Shown: positions 28,037-36,909, counted from the stretch's first letter. The stretch: DNA of 48,074 bases from Candidatus Aenigmatarchaeota archaeon (GCA_018920315.1 JAHLMP010000002.1:1-48074); one strand, 5' to 3'. Translations and numbers: made by a program. The notes: generated by a model from the sequence alone, not told the origin.

Positions 28037-28741
28037 ATGAAAGAAAGATTATTTATAGAAGATGCAAAGAGATACGTGCAAATAGAAGAATTTTTGATGA
28101 ATGAATTAGGAGAATCTATACCAAGTTCAGTAGAGATAGAGGAAACACCTGTAGGAACCAGAGTAATAATTTATACTTTAGTTCCTGGAATTGTTATAGG
28201 GTCTGGAGGAGAAAAAATAAGAGAGATAACACAAAAACTAATTAACTTTGGATTGCAAAATCCTCAGATAGTTGTTGAAAAGATAAAAAACCCCGACTTA
28301 GATCCAAATGTAATAGCTTACAAAATAGCAAAAGCAATAGAAAAGAATATAAATTATAAGAAGGTTGGAAATTATTATTTGAAAAAGGTTATTGACGCTG
28401 GTGCTATTGGATGCGAAATTGTAATATCTGGAAAGATTGCCGGAGAAAAAGCAAGCTCATATAAATTTTTTTCAGGATATTTAGAAAAGAGCGGACCAAG
28501 AGAGCATATTCTTAAAGCCTATAAAACTGCAAACACAAAACCAGGGGTTATTGGAATTAAAGTTTATATAAATGTTTCATCTAAACAATTAGAAAGAATT
28601 TCATTAGAGGAATACGAAAAAGTAACTGAAGAAAAGATTTCAGAAGAGAGTGCTAAAGCAGATAAAATAGAAGAAGTTCTTCAAAAAGATTTAGAGGAAT
28701 TAGTCAAAGAGGGAAGTAAAATAGAAGAAAATAAAATATAA
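28037..28741 (+). CDS. rps3: Ribosomal protein uS3
   Basis: KH domain (PGIVIGSGGEKIREITQKL), AGAIGCEIVISGKIAGEKASSYKFFSGYLEKSG, KPGVIGIKVYI. Confidence 0.93.
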   Translation: MKERLFIEDAKRYVQIEEFLMNELGESIPSSVEIEETPVGTRVIIYTLVPGIVIGSGGEKIREITQKLINFGLQNPQIVVEKIKNPDLDPNVIAYKIAKAIEKNINYKKVGNYYLKKVIDAGAIGCEIVISGKIAGEKASSYKFFSGYLEKSGPREHILKAYKTANTKPGVIGIKVYINVSSKQLERISLEEYEKVTEEKISEESAKADKIEEVLQKDLEELVKEGSKIEENKI

Positions 28742-28767
28742 GTTAAATAATTTGAAAGGTGTGAAAA

Positions 28768-29214
28768 ATGAATTTAAAAGAAAAAAGAAAACTTATCGCA
28801 AAGATACTAAAGTGTGGCATTGATAGAGTTTGGATAGACCCAAAAAGAATAAAAGAAGTAGAAGAAGCATTGACAAGAAGAGATATCAAAAGGTTAATCG
28901 GAAGCGGTGTAATCAAGAAAATACCGAAAAAAGGAAATAGTAAAAAAGAGAGAAGAAAAAGAAGAGGAAAAGGAAGTATTAGGGGGCATCATAAAGATGA
29001 AGCTAAAAAACAATGGATGAAAAAAATAAGAGCATTGAGAAGATACCTAAAATACTTGAGAGATAAGAGCATGATATCAAAAAAATCTTATAAAGAACTT
29101 TATAAGAAGGCAAAGGCTGGTATGTTCAAAAGTAAGAGTGAACTAAAATTATATATTACTCATAATGAGATGTGGGAAAATAATAAAAACATTAAAAGTG
29201 AGGATAAAACATGA
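28768..29214 (+). CDS. rpl19e: Ribosomal protein eL19
   Basis: LKEKRKLIAKILKCGIDRVWIDPKRIKEVEEALTRRDIKRLI..., GKGSIRGHHKDEAKKQWMKKIRALRRYLKYLRD. Confidence 0.95.
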   Translation: MNLKEKRKLIAKILKCGIDRVWIDPKRIKEVEEALTRRDIKRLIGSGVIKKIPKKGNSKKERRKRRGKGSIRGHHKDEAKKQWMKKIRALRRYLKYLRDKSMISKKSYKELYKKAKAGMFKSKSELKLYITHNEMWENNKNIKSEDKT

Positions 29215-29235
29215 AATTTTCAACATTTATCAATA

Positions 29236-29814
29236 TTGGTGTTAAAAATGTTTAGAAAGTTGAAAAGAAGAGTAAAGAAGAAGACGGATTACTATCAAAG
29301 GCTTGGTCTTTTAAAATCAAAACTGCCAAGACTTGTAGTCAGAAAATCATTGAAAAATATTTTAGCACAGGTTGTAGAGTACAAGCCTCAAGGAGATCAT
29401 ATCATAACTTCTTCAATTTCAAAAGAATTGAGAAAATATGGATGGAAGGGAGGAAATAATTTGCCTGCTGCTTATCTTACAGGCCTATTAATTGGACTTA
29501 AGGCGAAAAAACTTGGAATAAAAAAGGTTATATTAGATATTGGATTGCAAAGATCTGTTAAAGGAAGTAAAATCTACGCTTTAGCAAAAGGTTGCTTAGA
29601 TGCTGGCATAGAGATTCCAATAGGAGATGAAGTTATGCCAATAGAGGATAGAATAAAAGGAAAGCATATTGAAAACTATGCTAAATTATTAAAGGAGAAA
29701 GGTCTTTATGAAAGATTTTTCTCTCAAGCTTTAAAAGAAGGATTAAAGCCAGAAGAGATTTCTAAACATTTCGAAGAAGTTAAGAAAAATTTGCTTGAGA
29801 ATTTTAAAGAATAG
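29236..29814 (+). CDS. rpl18: Ribosomal protein uL18
   Basis: RRVKKKTDYYQRLGLLKSKLPRLVVRKSLKNILAQVVEY...GWKGGNNLPAAYLTGLLIGLKA. Confidence 0.95.
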   Translation: MVLKMFRKLKRRVKKKTDYYQRLGLLKSKLPRLVVRKSLKNILAQVVEYKPQGDHIITSSISKELRKYGWKGGNNLPAAYLTGLLIGLKAKKLGIKKVILDIGLQRSVKGSKIYALAKGCLDAGIEIPIGDEVMPIEDRIKGKHIENYAKLLKEKGLYERFFSQALKEGLKPEEISKHFEEVKKNLLENFKE

Positions 29815-29855
29815 ATTCTCAATAGAGACCAATAAATTCTTAAAAGCGGTTATTG

Positions 29856-29883
29856 AAAGTTTCTTACAAAAAGTTTCTTACAC
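29856..29883. repeat. 14-bp tandem duplication between rpl18 and the prefoldin gene
   Basis: aaagtttcttacaa / aaagtttcttacac. Confidence 0.85.
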
Positions 29884-29905
29884 TAAAATTTTCTCTGCTT
29901 ACTCT

Positions 29906-30352
29906 CTATTTTTCAACTTCTTTGCTAATTTCGACTATTTTTCTTTCAATTTTGCTAATTTCATTCTCGAAAGCTATTATCTGTCTATCTATTTTTTCTA
30001 TAATCCCACTTGCTTCTTCTTTCTTCTTCTCAAGAAGCAGAATAGCCTCTGGTATACTTTTTTCAATCATAATATCGTTTCCAATCTCTATTATTACATT
30101 TTTATTATTCTTCAGCTCTGCTTTAACATAGACACCGTTACCAATAGAGCTTAATATTTCTTTACCTTCTTGAAGAGAATTTATTTCTTTCATATTTTCT
30201 ATTGTTTCATTCATTAATTCTATATTCTTTTCAAGCAATGACTTTTGAGAGTTTAGAGCATTAAGCTGTTGCTTAAGCATCTGATATTGAATATAAGCTT
30301 CCTTTAGCTTTTCTTCCTTAGTTTTTTGAATTTTTAGCTCATTTTCTTTCAT
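29906..30352 (-). CDS. pfdA: Prefoldin alpha subunit
   Basis: Two coiled-coil arms flanking SIGNGVYVKAELKNNKNVIIEIGNDIMIEKS. Confidence 0.88.
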   Translation of the reverse strand: MKENELKIQKTKEEKLKEAYIQYQMLKQQLNALNSQKSLLEKNIELMNETIENMKEINSLQEGKEILSSIGNGVYVKAELKNNKNVIIEIGNDIMIEKSIPEAILLLEKKKEEASGIIEKIDRQIIAFENEISKIERKIVEISKEVEK

Positions 30353-30486
30353 ATTTCTTCACGCAAATTTTACTTTTAATTTTCTAGCATTTTCAATTTT
30401 AACTCATCACCCAATTTCAATTATGGGCATCTACCTTTAATTTTTATTCCAAATTTTATTCCTCCCAATCCTTTAAAATGATTAAC

Positions 30487-30506
30487 TTATCTAATTTTAT
30501 CTAATT
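30487..30506. repeat. Perfect 10-bp tandem duplication spanning the stop of the eIF6 gene
   Basis: ttatctaatt x2 on the plus strand; eIF6 stop is at 30497-30499 (minus). Confidence 0.9.
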
Positions 30507-31159
30507 AAAACCTCTTCTATCTTTGAAAGCTCTATGCCACTTGTTTTTGGAGATACTATCGCAACCTTAGAGTTTGCAAGTATGCAAGCACCTATAAAAT
30601 AAGATCCAAAGTTTGCGGTGCCTATATCAACATCAACATTCAAAACATCTTCTATCCTTTTTCTATCATCATAGGAAACTAGCGGAGATACTAAACAACC
30701 TTTATTTGTCGCTACGCAAAGAGAGCCTATAACAGCATTTTTCTTAGATGCAACCTCGCATTTAATTCCAAAGAACCTTTCTATCTTATTTTTCTGATTC
30801 TTTAACAAACTTGAAATAATGCACCCTTTATCATTCATTAGTATGAGATTTCCAAGAGCAGTATAATTAGTATCTAGAAATAAAATTTCTTTATTAAAAT
30901 TTTTTAGCTCTTCTTCTACTCTTGGTATTTCTTTAGAGATTATTATACCATTAGAATTTCCTTTTATAAAAATACCTGCAAATTTTGTATTTGCAACAGA
31001 AACTCTTATAATTTTCACATTTTTAAAATTTTCATTAGTTTCCAATTCTCTAGTTTGAATATTATTACCTATGATAATATATTTGTCTGTTAGAAATCCA
31101 TATAGTCCTAAATTAAAATCCTTATTGAAATCTGTTATTATTATTTTTGACGATCTCAT
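30497..31159 (-). CDS. eif6: Translation initiation factor 6 (aIF6)
   Basis: GLYGFLTDKYIIIG; TNYTALGNLILMNDKGCIISSLL; GSLCVATNKGCLVSP; pentein-type repeats. Confidence 0.92.
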   Translation of the reverse strand: MRSSKIIITDFNKDFNLGLYGFLTDKYIIIGNNIQTRELETNENFKNVKIIRVSVANTKFAGIFIKGNSNGIIISKEIPRVEEELKNFNKEILFLDTNYTALGNLILMNDKGCIISSLLKNQKNKIERFFGIKCEVASKKNAVIGSLCVATNKGCLVSPLVSYDDRKRIEDVLNVDVDIGTANFGSYFIGACILANSKVAIVSPKTSGIELSKIEEVLIR

Positions 31160-31214
31160 AAAAAATCAAATCTTTATTTTGAAAATAATTTTAAAAAACA
31201 ATCATTTTAAAGGG

Positions 31215-31694
31215 TTATCCTTTTATCATCTCTTCCTCTTTTTGCTTTTTAATCGCTTTTGGTCCAAGCCTTTGCATTAGCTTTTCTTTTAATCCTTCTT
31301 CTTTTTTCTCAAATTCTTCTAATTTGAACTCCTCGTACTCATAACCAAAAAGCTCAGCCCTGTACTCTTCATCAACCTTAGATACTTTAACTTTGACCCT
31401 TCTTGGTGGTTTTTCAATTCCCCTTTCCCATATCTTCTCGTTAAGATGTTTTCCTATCTTTATATTTTTTGATTTCAACCTTCTCTCTAAGAAATCTTTT
31501 ATTAAATTAATCGCATACTTTGCTCTTTTGTTTCTTGTTTTTCTAAATGCTTTTCTTAGAGGGATGACAAAAATTCCCACCTCCTCTACCTTTTTCTTTT
31601 CTTCTTTTATTTTTTCTTCTTCTACTTTACTTTCTTCTTTTTTCTCTTTCTCTTCTTCCTTTTTCTCAATATTTTCTTTCTCCATTGCAAACAC
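31215..31694 (-). CDS. rpl31e: Ribosomal protein eL31 with charged N- and C-terminal extensions
   Basis: Core FVIPLRKAFRKTRNKRAKYAINLIKDFLERRLKSKNIKIGKHLNEKIWERGIEKPPRRVKVKVSK, between a Lys/Glu-rich leader and an acidic/basic tail. Confidence 0.9.
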   Translation of the reverse strand: MFAMEKENIEKKEEEKEKKEESKVEEEKIKEEKKKVEEVGIFVIPLRKAFRKTRNKRAKYAINLIKDFLERRLKSKNIKIGKHLNEKIWERGIEKPPRRVKVKVSKVDEEYRAELFGYEYEEFKLEEFEKKEEGLKEKLMQRLGPKAIKKQKEEEMIKG

Positions 31695-31739
31695 CCTTCA
31701 TATCAAAAAATAGGGGGCAAAGAAAAATTTAACACTTAA

Positions 31740-31904
31740 CTATACTTTAATCCTACCCCTTCTCCAATGCTTAGTATAGCTTATTATTCTCCTTGTTCTA
31801 GCTCTTTTTAATCCAAACTTCTTTATGTCGCACCATCTCGGCGCTCTTTTTCTTCTAGCTGCTATTAATTTTATCTTTTTTCCACAAGGCTTTCTTGAAG
31901 ACAT
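31740..31904 (-). CDS. rpl39e: Ribosomal protein eL39 (54 aa, absent from the ORF track)
   Basis: Minus-strand translation MSSRKPCGKKIKLIAARRKRAPRWCDIKKFGLKRARTRRIISYTKHWRRGRIKV. Confidence 0.93.
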   Translation of the reverse strand: MSSRKPCGKKIKLIAARRKRAPRWCDIKKFGLKRARTRRIISYTKHWRRGRIKV

Positions 31905-31916
31905 CTAAATCTTACC

Positions 31917-32174
31917 TCACATTCTTTTAATCTTGGTTTCTTTTTTCTTATTTAACTCCGAGAGTATTGTAATAATTTGCTCTTCAGTAATATGGTTTAT
32001 ATGTCCAGACTTATAAAGTTGATATAAATATAATTCTAACTCGAGAGCAAGCTCTGGTTTTACTAATCTAACATTTGCAAGTCTTTCTCTTGCATTCTTA
32101 TCAAGCACTTTACTCAACTCTTCTCTTATAGCTTTGATCTTAGCTAAAAATTCTTGTTCTCCATTCATCTTCAA
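31917..32174 (-). CDS. PDCD5/TFAR19-like DNA-binding protein
   Basis: LDKNARERLANVRLVKPELALELELYLYQLYKSGHINHITEEQIITILSEL. Confidence 0.9.
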   Translation of the reverse strand: MKMNGEQEFLAKIKAIREELSKVLDKNARERLANVRLVKPELALELELYLYQLYKSGHINHITEEQIITILSELNKKKETKIKRM

Positions 32175-32228
32175 TCCACCATATTTTTGTAACTTTTAAT
32201 TTCACTTTTCTCAACTTTTTAATATTTT

Positions 32229-32669
32229 TTAAGATGCATTTCGAGACGTTTCATTTTCCATCTCTTTTATAATCTTATTTATAAACTTCTGACCTTCTGG
32301 TGTTAATACTCTTCCTTTCCTTTCAATTCTTGTAACTAATCCAGCCTTTTCCAATTGCTGAAGTATAGTTCTTATTATTTTTCCTCCACCCTTTCTAAAA
32401 TGAGAAGGTTGGTGACCAAGTCTTTTTAGTCCGCCATAATAAGTTCTTAATTTTTGCACACCAATTGGGGCATCGATAGCTATCCTTCTAAGAATACTTG
32501 CAGCTCTAATCCACCACCAATTCTCTTGTTCTGGGGGCCTTTCTCTATTTACGCCAGTCTTTACATATTTTGCCCATTCTGGCATTTCTATCATTTTTTC
32601 AAGCTCTACGCTTAAAGCTTTTATGAGTTTTTCTGGGTCGATATCTTTCACGCTTTTCATTTCAGTCAC
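32229..32669 (-). CDS. rps19e: Ribosomal protein eS19
   Basis: PEWAKYVKTGVNRERPPEQENWWWIRAASILRRIAIDAPIGVQKLRTYYGG...GKGRVLTPEGQ-type C terminus. Confidence 0.95.
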   Translation of the reverse strand: MTEMKSVKDIDPEKLIKALSVELEKMIEMPEWAKYVKTGVNRERPPEQENWWWIRAASILRRIAIDAPIGVQKLRTYYGGLKRLGHQPSHFRKGGGKIIRTILQQLEKAGLVTRIERKGRVLTPEGQKFINKIIKEMENETSRNAS

Positions 32670-32844
32670 TTCAATTCTATACTTATATAAATTCTTTTTC
32701 TTATAAAAATAACTTTAAATGGTTTTAATTCTTCAGATTTTTATTTTTAATTTTGTCTTATTTTTAAATTTCATTTAGATTAATTTAATAGTTTTTAAAT
32801 TATAGAGTGTAAATTTAATATAAAATTTTACTATCGGTGATAGA

Positions 32845-33339
32845 ATGTCAGAAAAAGATAACGAGAAAAATAAAAAGAGAAAATGGAGATTCTTTTGGGA
32901 AGAGCCAATGGACGAATTGAATAAAATGAAAGAAGAAATAGAAGAAAGTTTTAAGAACATTTGGGAGCAACCATTTAGGTTTGAGTTTACATTCCCAAGG
33001 TTAAAAGTACCAAGATTTATGACAGGAATGATAAGAGAAGATGAAAATAAAATAATTGCAAGAATTCCTTTACCAGGATTTAAAAAAGAAGAGATAGACC
33101 TTAGAGTTACAGAGAATTCTATTTCAATATTAGCAGAGAAAAAATCGAAAAAAGAAGCTAAAAAAGAAGGAGAATTATTTATAAGCGCCGAAGAGTCAAG
33201 TGTAAGAAGATCTTACAAACTTCCAGAGCCAATAATTCCAGAGAAGACAAAAGCAAAGCTTGAAGATGGAGTTCTAACAGTTATAATGGAAAAGGCAAGC
33301 AAGAAAGAAGAGAAAGAAAAGAAAATTGAAATCGAGTAG
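32845..33339 (+). CDS. Small heat shock protein (Hsp20 family)
   Basis: Alpha-crystallin domain: IIARIPLPGFKKEEIDLRVTENSISILAEKK...SYKLPEPIIPEKTKAKLEDGVLTVIMEK. Confidence 0.92.
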   Translation: MSEKDNEKNKKRKWRFFWEEPMDELNKMKEEIEESFKNIWEQPFRFEFTFPRLKVPRFMTGMIREDENKIIARIPLPGFKKEEIDLRVTENSISILAEKKSKKEAKKEGELFISAEESSVRRSYKLPEPIIPEKTKAKLEDGVLTVIMEKASKKEEKEKKIEIE

Positions 33340-33383
33340 AGAAAATTTTCTTGTAGAAAATTTTATTGCAGAGAAGTTTTTAG
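33337..33383. repeat. Three imperfect ~16-bp units starting at the hsp20 stop codon
   Basis: TAGAGAAAATTTTCTTG / TAGAAAATTTTATTG / CAGAGAAGTTTTTAG. Confidence 0.6.
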
Positions 33384-33503
33384 TTTTGAATTTATTTTAT
33401 ATTTTCTATTTTTTTTTAATTTCTATCCTCTTTAATTTTTTTGATTCTATGAATAATAAGACTAATTAGGCATTGATTTATATAATTGGAAACATTGATT
33501 TGA

Positions 33504-34319
33504 ATGATCGAAATAAAAGAAATTCAATGCAAGAATGCATTAAGTAGAAGTGGAATATATGGCATAGATTATTCCATAAATCCTTACATTGGTTGCGAGC
33601 ATAATTGTTGCTATTGCTTCGCTAGATATATGAAAAAATTTAGCCATTCCAAAAAAGAATGGGGAGAATTTGTTATTGTAAAGAAAAATATTTTCGATGT
33701 TTTTAGAGAAGAAATAAAAAAGGTTAAGAGTGGGAGTATATTAATAAGTAGTGTAACAGATGCTTATCAGCCAATTGAAGAAAAATATGAGATTACAAGA
33801 AAAATTTTAGAAGAGTTCACAAAATACGAGAATTTTCAAATCAATATTCTTACAAAATCTAAACTTGTAATTAGAGATTTAGATATAATAAAAAAGATAA
33901 AAAACATTGAGATTGGCTTTAGCTTTTCTGTTCTTAGCGAGGATATAAAAAAGATTATTGAACCTCATAGCTCAGAAATAAAAGAAAGATTGAAAGCATT
34001 GAAAATATTGAAGGAAAATAAAATAAATACTTATGCGATGCTTGCGCCAATATTACCCATTCTTACAGAGAACGATTTAGAGAAATTATTGGAATGTTTA
34101 AAGGATGATGAGGTAAGCTACATTTTAGTTGACAAATTGAATATAAAGGCAGGAAACTGGCATTCTATAAAAGAATCTCTTGCAAAGATTAACGAAAGAT
34201 TAGTAAAGGATTATGAGAATATTCTGTTCTCTCAAAAAGGCGAATACTTTATTAAAATAAAGAAAAAAATAGAAGAGATCTGTGATAACTTAAGATTACC
34301 TTGTTACTTTTGCTATTAG
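33504..34319 (+). CDS. Radical SAM protein (spore-photoproduct-lyase-like family)
   Basis: ALSRSGIYGIDYSINPYIGCEHNCCYCFARYM (CX3CX2C), SSVTDAYQPIEEKYEITRKILE. Confidence 0.88.
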   Translation: MIEIKEIQCKNALSRSGIYGIDYSINPYIGCEHNCCYCFARYMKKFSHSKKEWGEFVIVKKNIFDVFREEIKKVKSGSILISSVTDAYQPIEEKYEITRKILEEFTKYENFQINILTKSKLVIRDLDIIKKIKNIEIGFSFSVLSEDIKKIIEPHSSEIKERLKALKILKENKINTYAMLAPILPILTENDLEKLLECLKDDEVSYILVDKLNIKAGNWHSIKESLAKINERLVKDYENILFSQKGEYFIKIKKKIEEICDNLRLPCYFCY

Positions 34320-34545
34320 ATTATTTTCTAGAAATATGTAAAAAGATGATAAAAAGTGTTAATAAATTTTCTCTTACTATTTTCATTCTCAATCTTTATA
34401 TCTTTTACACTCTTGTAAGCGTTACTCGACTTTGTTGCATTCTCTATCAAATAACTCTTAAAATCTATTTCTTGGTAAATAATAATTTTTAATATTTTTT
34501 TCTTTCTAAAAGTTAAAGAATTCTTTAACTCTTTTATTCTTATCA

Positions 34546-34639
34546 GCAACAATTAAAGATAGCAATAATTATTAACCTTTAGCATTCTAATGTGTAGCCA
34601 TTCTTACTGGAAGGCAACAATTAAAAGTAGCGATAATTA
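34546..34639. repeat. 26-bp imperfect direct repeat (23/26), one copy at the stop of the nucleotidyltransferase gene
   Basis: gcaacaattaaagatagcaataatta (34546-34571) and gcaacaattaaaagtagcgataatta (34614-34639). Confidence 0.85.
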
Positions 34640-35950
34640 CAACTCGCTTTTTGTTTTTTCAGATTCTTTTTTCGCAACCTCACCAATTTCTCTTACAAAT
34701 CTTCTTACATATTCACGCATTAACTCAACTTCCCTTTCAGGTATTTTATCAACTAAATTTTCATCAACCATTCTTCTCATAGAAGAAACCTTCTTTAATA
34801 CATTTTCATAGAATGGATTTACCTTTTCCTCTTCAATAAGATATTTCTTTATTGCGATTGGCAACTCTTTTGGATTCTTTGGTAGTTTGTTTATAATCTT
34901 TAGCCCAGTAATAGCCGCTTTAATCATTACTTCATAGTTTCTTTTTATTATCTCTTCTTTTCTTCTTCTTTGAAGTAGGATTAAAATCCCCTCCATTCTT
35001 TCAACATAATCTTTAGCAATTTTTATGAATTTGTCAAGTTTTTCTCCGCTAATATCTTTTATCTTTTTATGTTCCACATCCTTTCTGAATTTTATTATCT
35101 TTTCCAAATAATCAACATACTTCTTTTCTATAAGCTTGTTTGAAAGCAGATATTCTCTTACATTTTTTACAGCCTCTTTCGGTCTTGGTGATTCCTTTCC
35201 GAGATACATCAAAACTGCCTGAGAAGCATTAAGCATTGCATAATACAAATCTTCCGCAACCATATATAATTTTACATTTTCAACTCTTGCTATCTTTTTT
35301 GGGGCACTTTCAATTAATAGCTCGACAGCTTCTATAGTGTGAGGTATTTTCCCACGCTCTAAAAGTTTTCTAACAGGAACAAAAAAACCAGCATCGTATA
35401 AAGCCCATCCATCTCTTACAATAGTATAAAGTAATGGATGACCTATTCTTGCCATATCCCAAAATTCTGTAAGTGTCCACGCCGGCTGAACAGAAATATC
35501 TTCAGATATGCTTTTTGCAAGATCATATAATTTTATATCAAAAGCTTCTCTCATTTCAGGAGTGAATCTTGCAATAGTATCATCGATTATAACAAGTATA
35601 TCTATGTCGCTTTTTTCTGTTAAATCACCTCTTACTACAGAGCCAAAGATAACGACCGCCTTTATAAATTTTTTATATTTTTTTACAACAGCATCACAAA
35701 ACATTTGAGCCAATTTAAACTTTCTCTTCCTTAATCTTTCTATTTTTTTCTTTTCTTTTTCTTCATCTTTTTTTATATCTTTTGTGAATTCTTCCTCAAT
35801 CTTCTTAGAAAACGCTTTTCTATTTTTTATTTTAATAGAAACAGGTAATACAGAACTTTCATCTTCTTGATTTGAGAAATTCTCATTATCATTTTTATTC
35901 TTATTATTTTTTTCAATTTCACTTTTTTCAACCTCATTCATAATTTTCAT
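34637..35950 (-). CDS. Nucleotidyltransferase (MNT-like) fused to HEPN-like helical domain
   Basis: AVVIFGSVVRGDLTEKSDIDILVIID (GSx11DxD-type) and a downstream helical region with FRKDVEH (R-x4-H). Confidence 0.7.
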   Translation of the reverse strand: MKIMNEVEKSEIEKNNKNKNDNENFSNQEDESSVLPVSIKIKNRKAFSKKIEEEFTKDIKKDEEKEKKKIERLRKRKFKLAQMFCDAVVKKYKKFIKAVVIFGSVVRGDLTEKSDIDILVIIDDTIARFTPEMREAFDIKLYDLAKSISEDISVQPAWTLTEFWDMARIGHPLLYTIVRDGWALYDAGFFVPVRKLLERGKIPHTIEAVELLIESAPKKIARVENVKLYMVAEDLYYAMLNASQAVLMYLGKESPRPKEAVKNVREYLLSNKLIEKKYVDYLEKIIKFRKDVEHKKIKDISGEKLDKFIKIAKDYVERMEGILILLQRRRKEEIIKRNYEVMIKAAITGLKIINKLPKNPKELPIAIKKYLIEEEKVNPFYENVLKKVSSMRRMVDENLVDKIPEREVELMREYVRRFVREIGEVAKKESEKTKSEL

Positions 35951-35952
35951 CT

Positions 35953-36909
35953 TTATTCCAAAATTATTGTATCTTCAATTACTCCATCTGAATTTATATC
36001 AACACCTTCTACAATATGACCAAAAATCTTCTCGTTATATTTATTTCCTTTACAAATATCTTTTAAATGTTTTAATAAAGAGAGCATCGCAGCCCTTGTT
36101 CCCATGTATCTCCTACCAGCGATTAATAATAAATATTTTTCATTATTGAATGGATTTTTTGTTTTTAGTACAATTCCTTGAGTATCTTCTTCATAATATT
36201 TCTTAGAGAAGGAAGAGTAAATAGCAAGATACCTTTCATTAATCTTTTTTGCAAATCTTATTGGAAGTTTTTCATTTATTTTTGCAGCAATTGTATTTAC
36301 TCCTGGACCACCAATAACAATAATGTTATTCTTTTTTAATTCGCTTTCCTTAACATCTATGTCAAGTTTAGCATATTCCTCAGAAGCCTCTATTAGAAAA
36401 GATCCTAAAAACAAACAAAGATCTGCCGCTATCTTCAAATCTTTTGCTCTACTTCTTGTTGGTCCATGTGGATCAGGAGATCCAAAAATTATCAAAGAGT
36501 TCATTTTTCCATTTGTAACAAATGGCATGAGAAATTCATAAACTTTTTCAAAATCATTTTTCTCATTTAAAAAATCTTTTGGATAATCTAACAAAATAGA
36601 AAATGCATTTGATGAAATTTTATAATATTTTGTTATTATTCCGTTTACTTGTTCCTTTTTCGCTATTTCTAAGAAGCCGGCTTTATATAAATTTCTTATA
36701 TGATAGTAGACAATTTGTTCATTGATGTTTAGTCTTCTTGCTATTTCTTTCGGATAGAGAGGAGAAGTTAAAAGCTCTTTTATTATTCTTTTCGAGACAT
36801 CTGAGCTTATATGTTTTATTTTTTCAAAATCTATTATCTTTGTTTGTGAAGCTAATGTTTTATTTTTATATTTTATTGCAAGCATACAACAATTCTCTTC
36901 TTTTTTCAT
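35953..36909 (-). CDS. Winged-helix DNA-binding protein fused to a C-terminal S-layer-like domain
   Basis: N-terminal HTH: LLTSPLYPKEIARRLNINEQIVYYHIRNLYKAGFLEI. C-terminal NIIVIGGPGVNTIAAKINEKLPI...GIVLKTKNPFNNEKYLLLIAGRRYMGTRAAM..DINSDGVIED. Confidence 0.65.
   Translation of the reverse strand: MKKEENCCMLAIKYKNKTLASQTKIIDFEKIKHISSDVSKRIIKELLTSPLYPKEIARRLNINEQIVYYHIRNLYKAGFLEIAKKEQVNGIITKYYKISSNAFSILLDYPKDFLNEKNDFEKVYEFLMPFVTNGKMNSLIIFGSPDPHGPTRSRAKDLKIAADLCLFLGSFLIEASEEYAKLDIDVKESELKKNNIIVIGGPGVNTIAAKINEKLPIRFAKKINERYLAIYSSFSKKYYEEDTQGIVLKTKNPFNNEKYLLLIAGRRYMGTRAAMLSLLKHLKDICKGNKYNEKIFGHIVEGVDINSDGVIEDTIILE

Noticed and set aside
29795-30154. 119-aa and 92-aa plus-strand ORFs over the prefoldin gene
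   Set aside because: Phe/Tyr/Ser-rich antisense translation of the prefoldin alpha coding region.
34328-34552. 74-aa minus-strand ORF in the radical SAM to NTase gap
   Set aside because: Low-complexity composition, no recognisable motif or ribosome-binding site; insufficient support.
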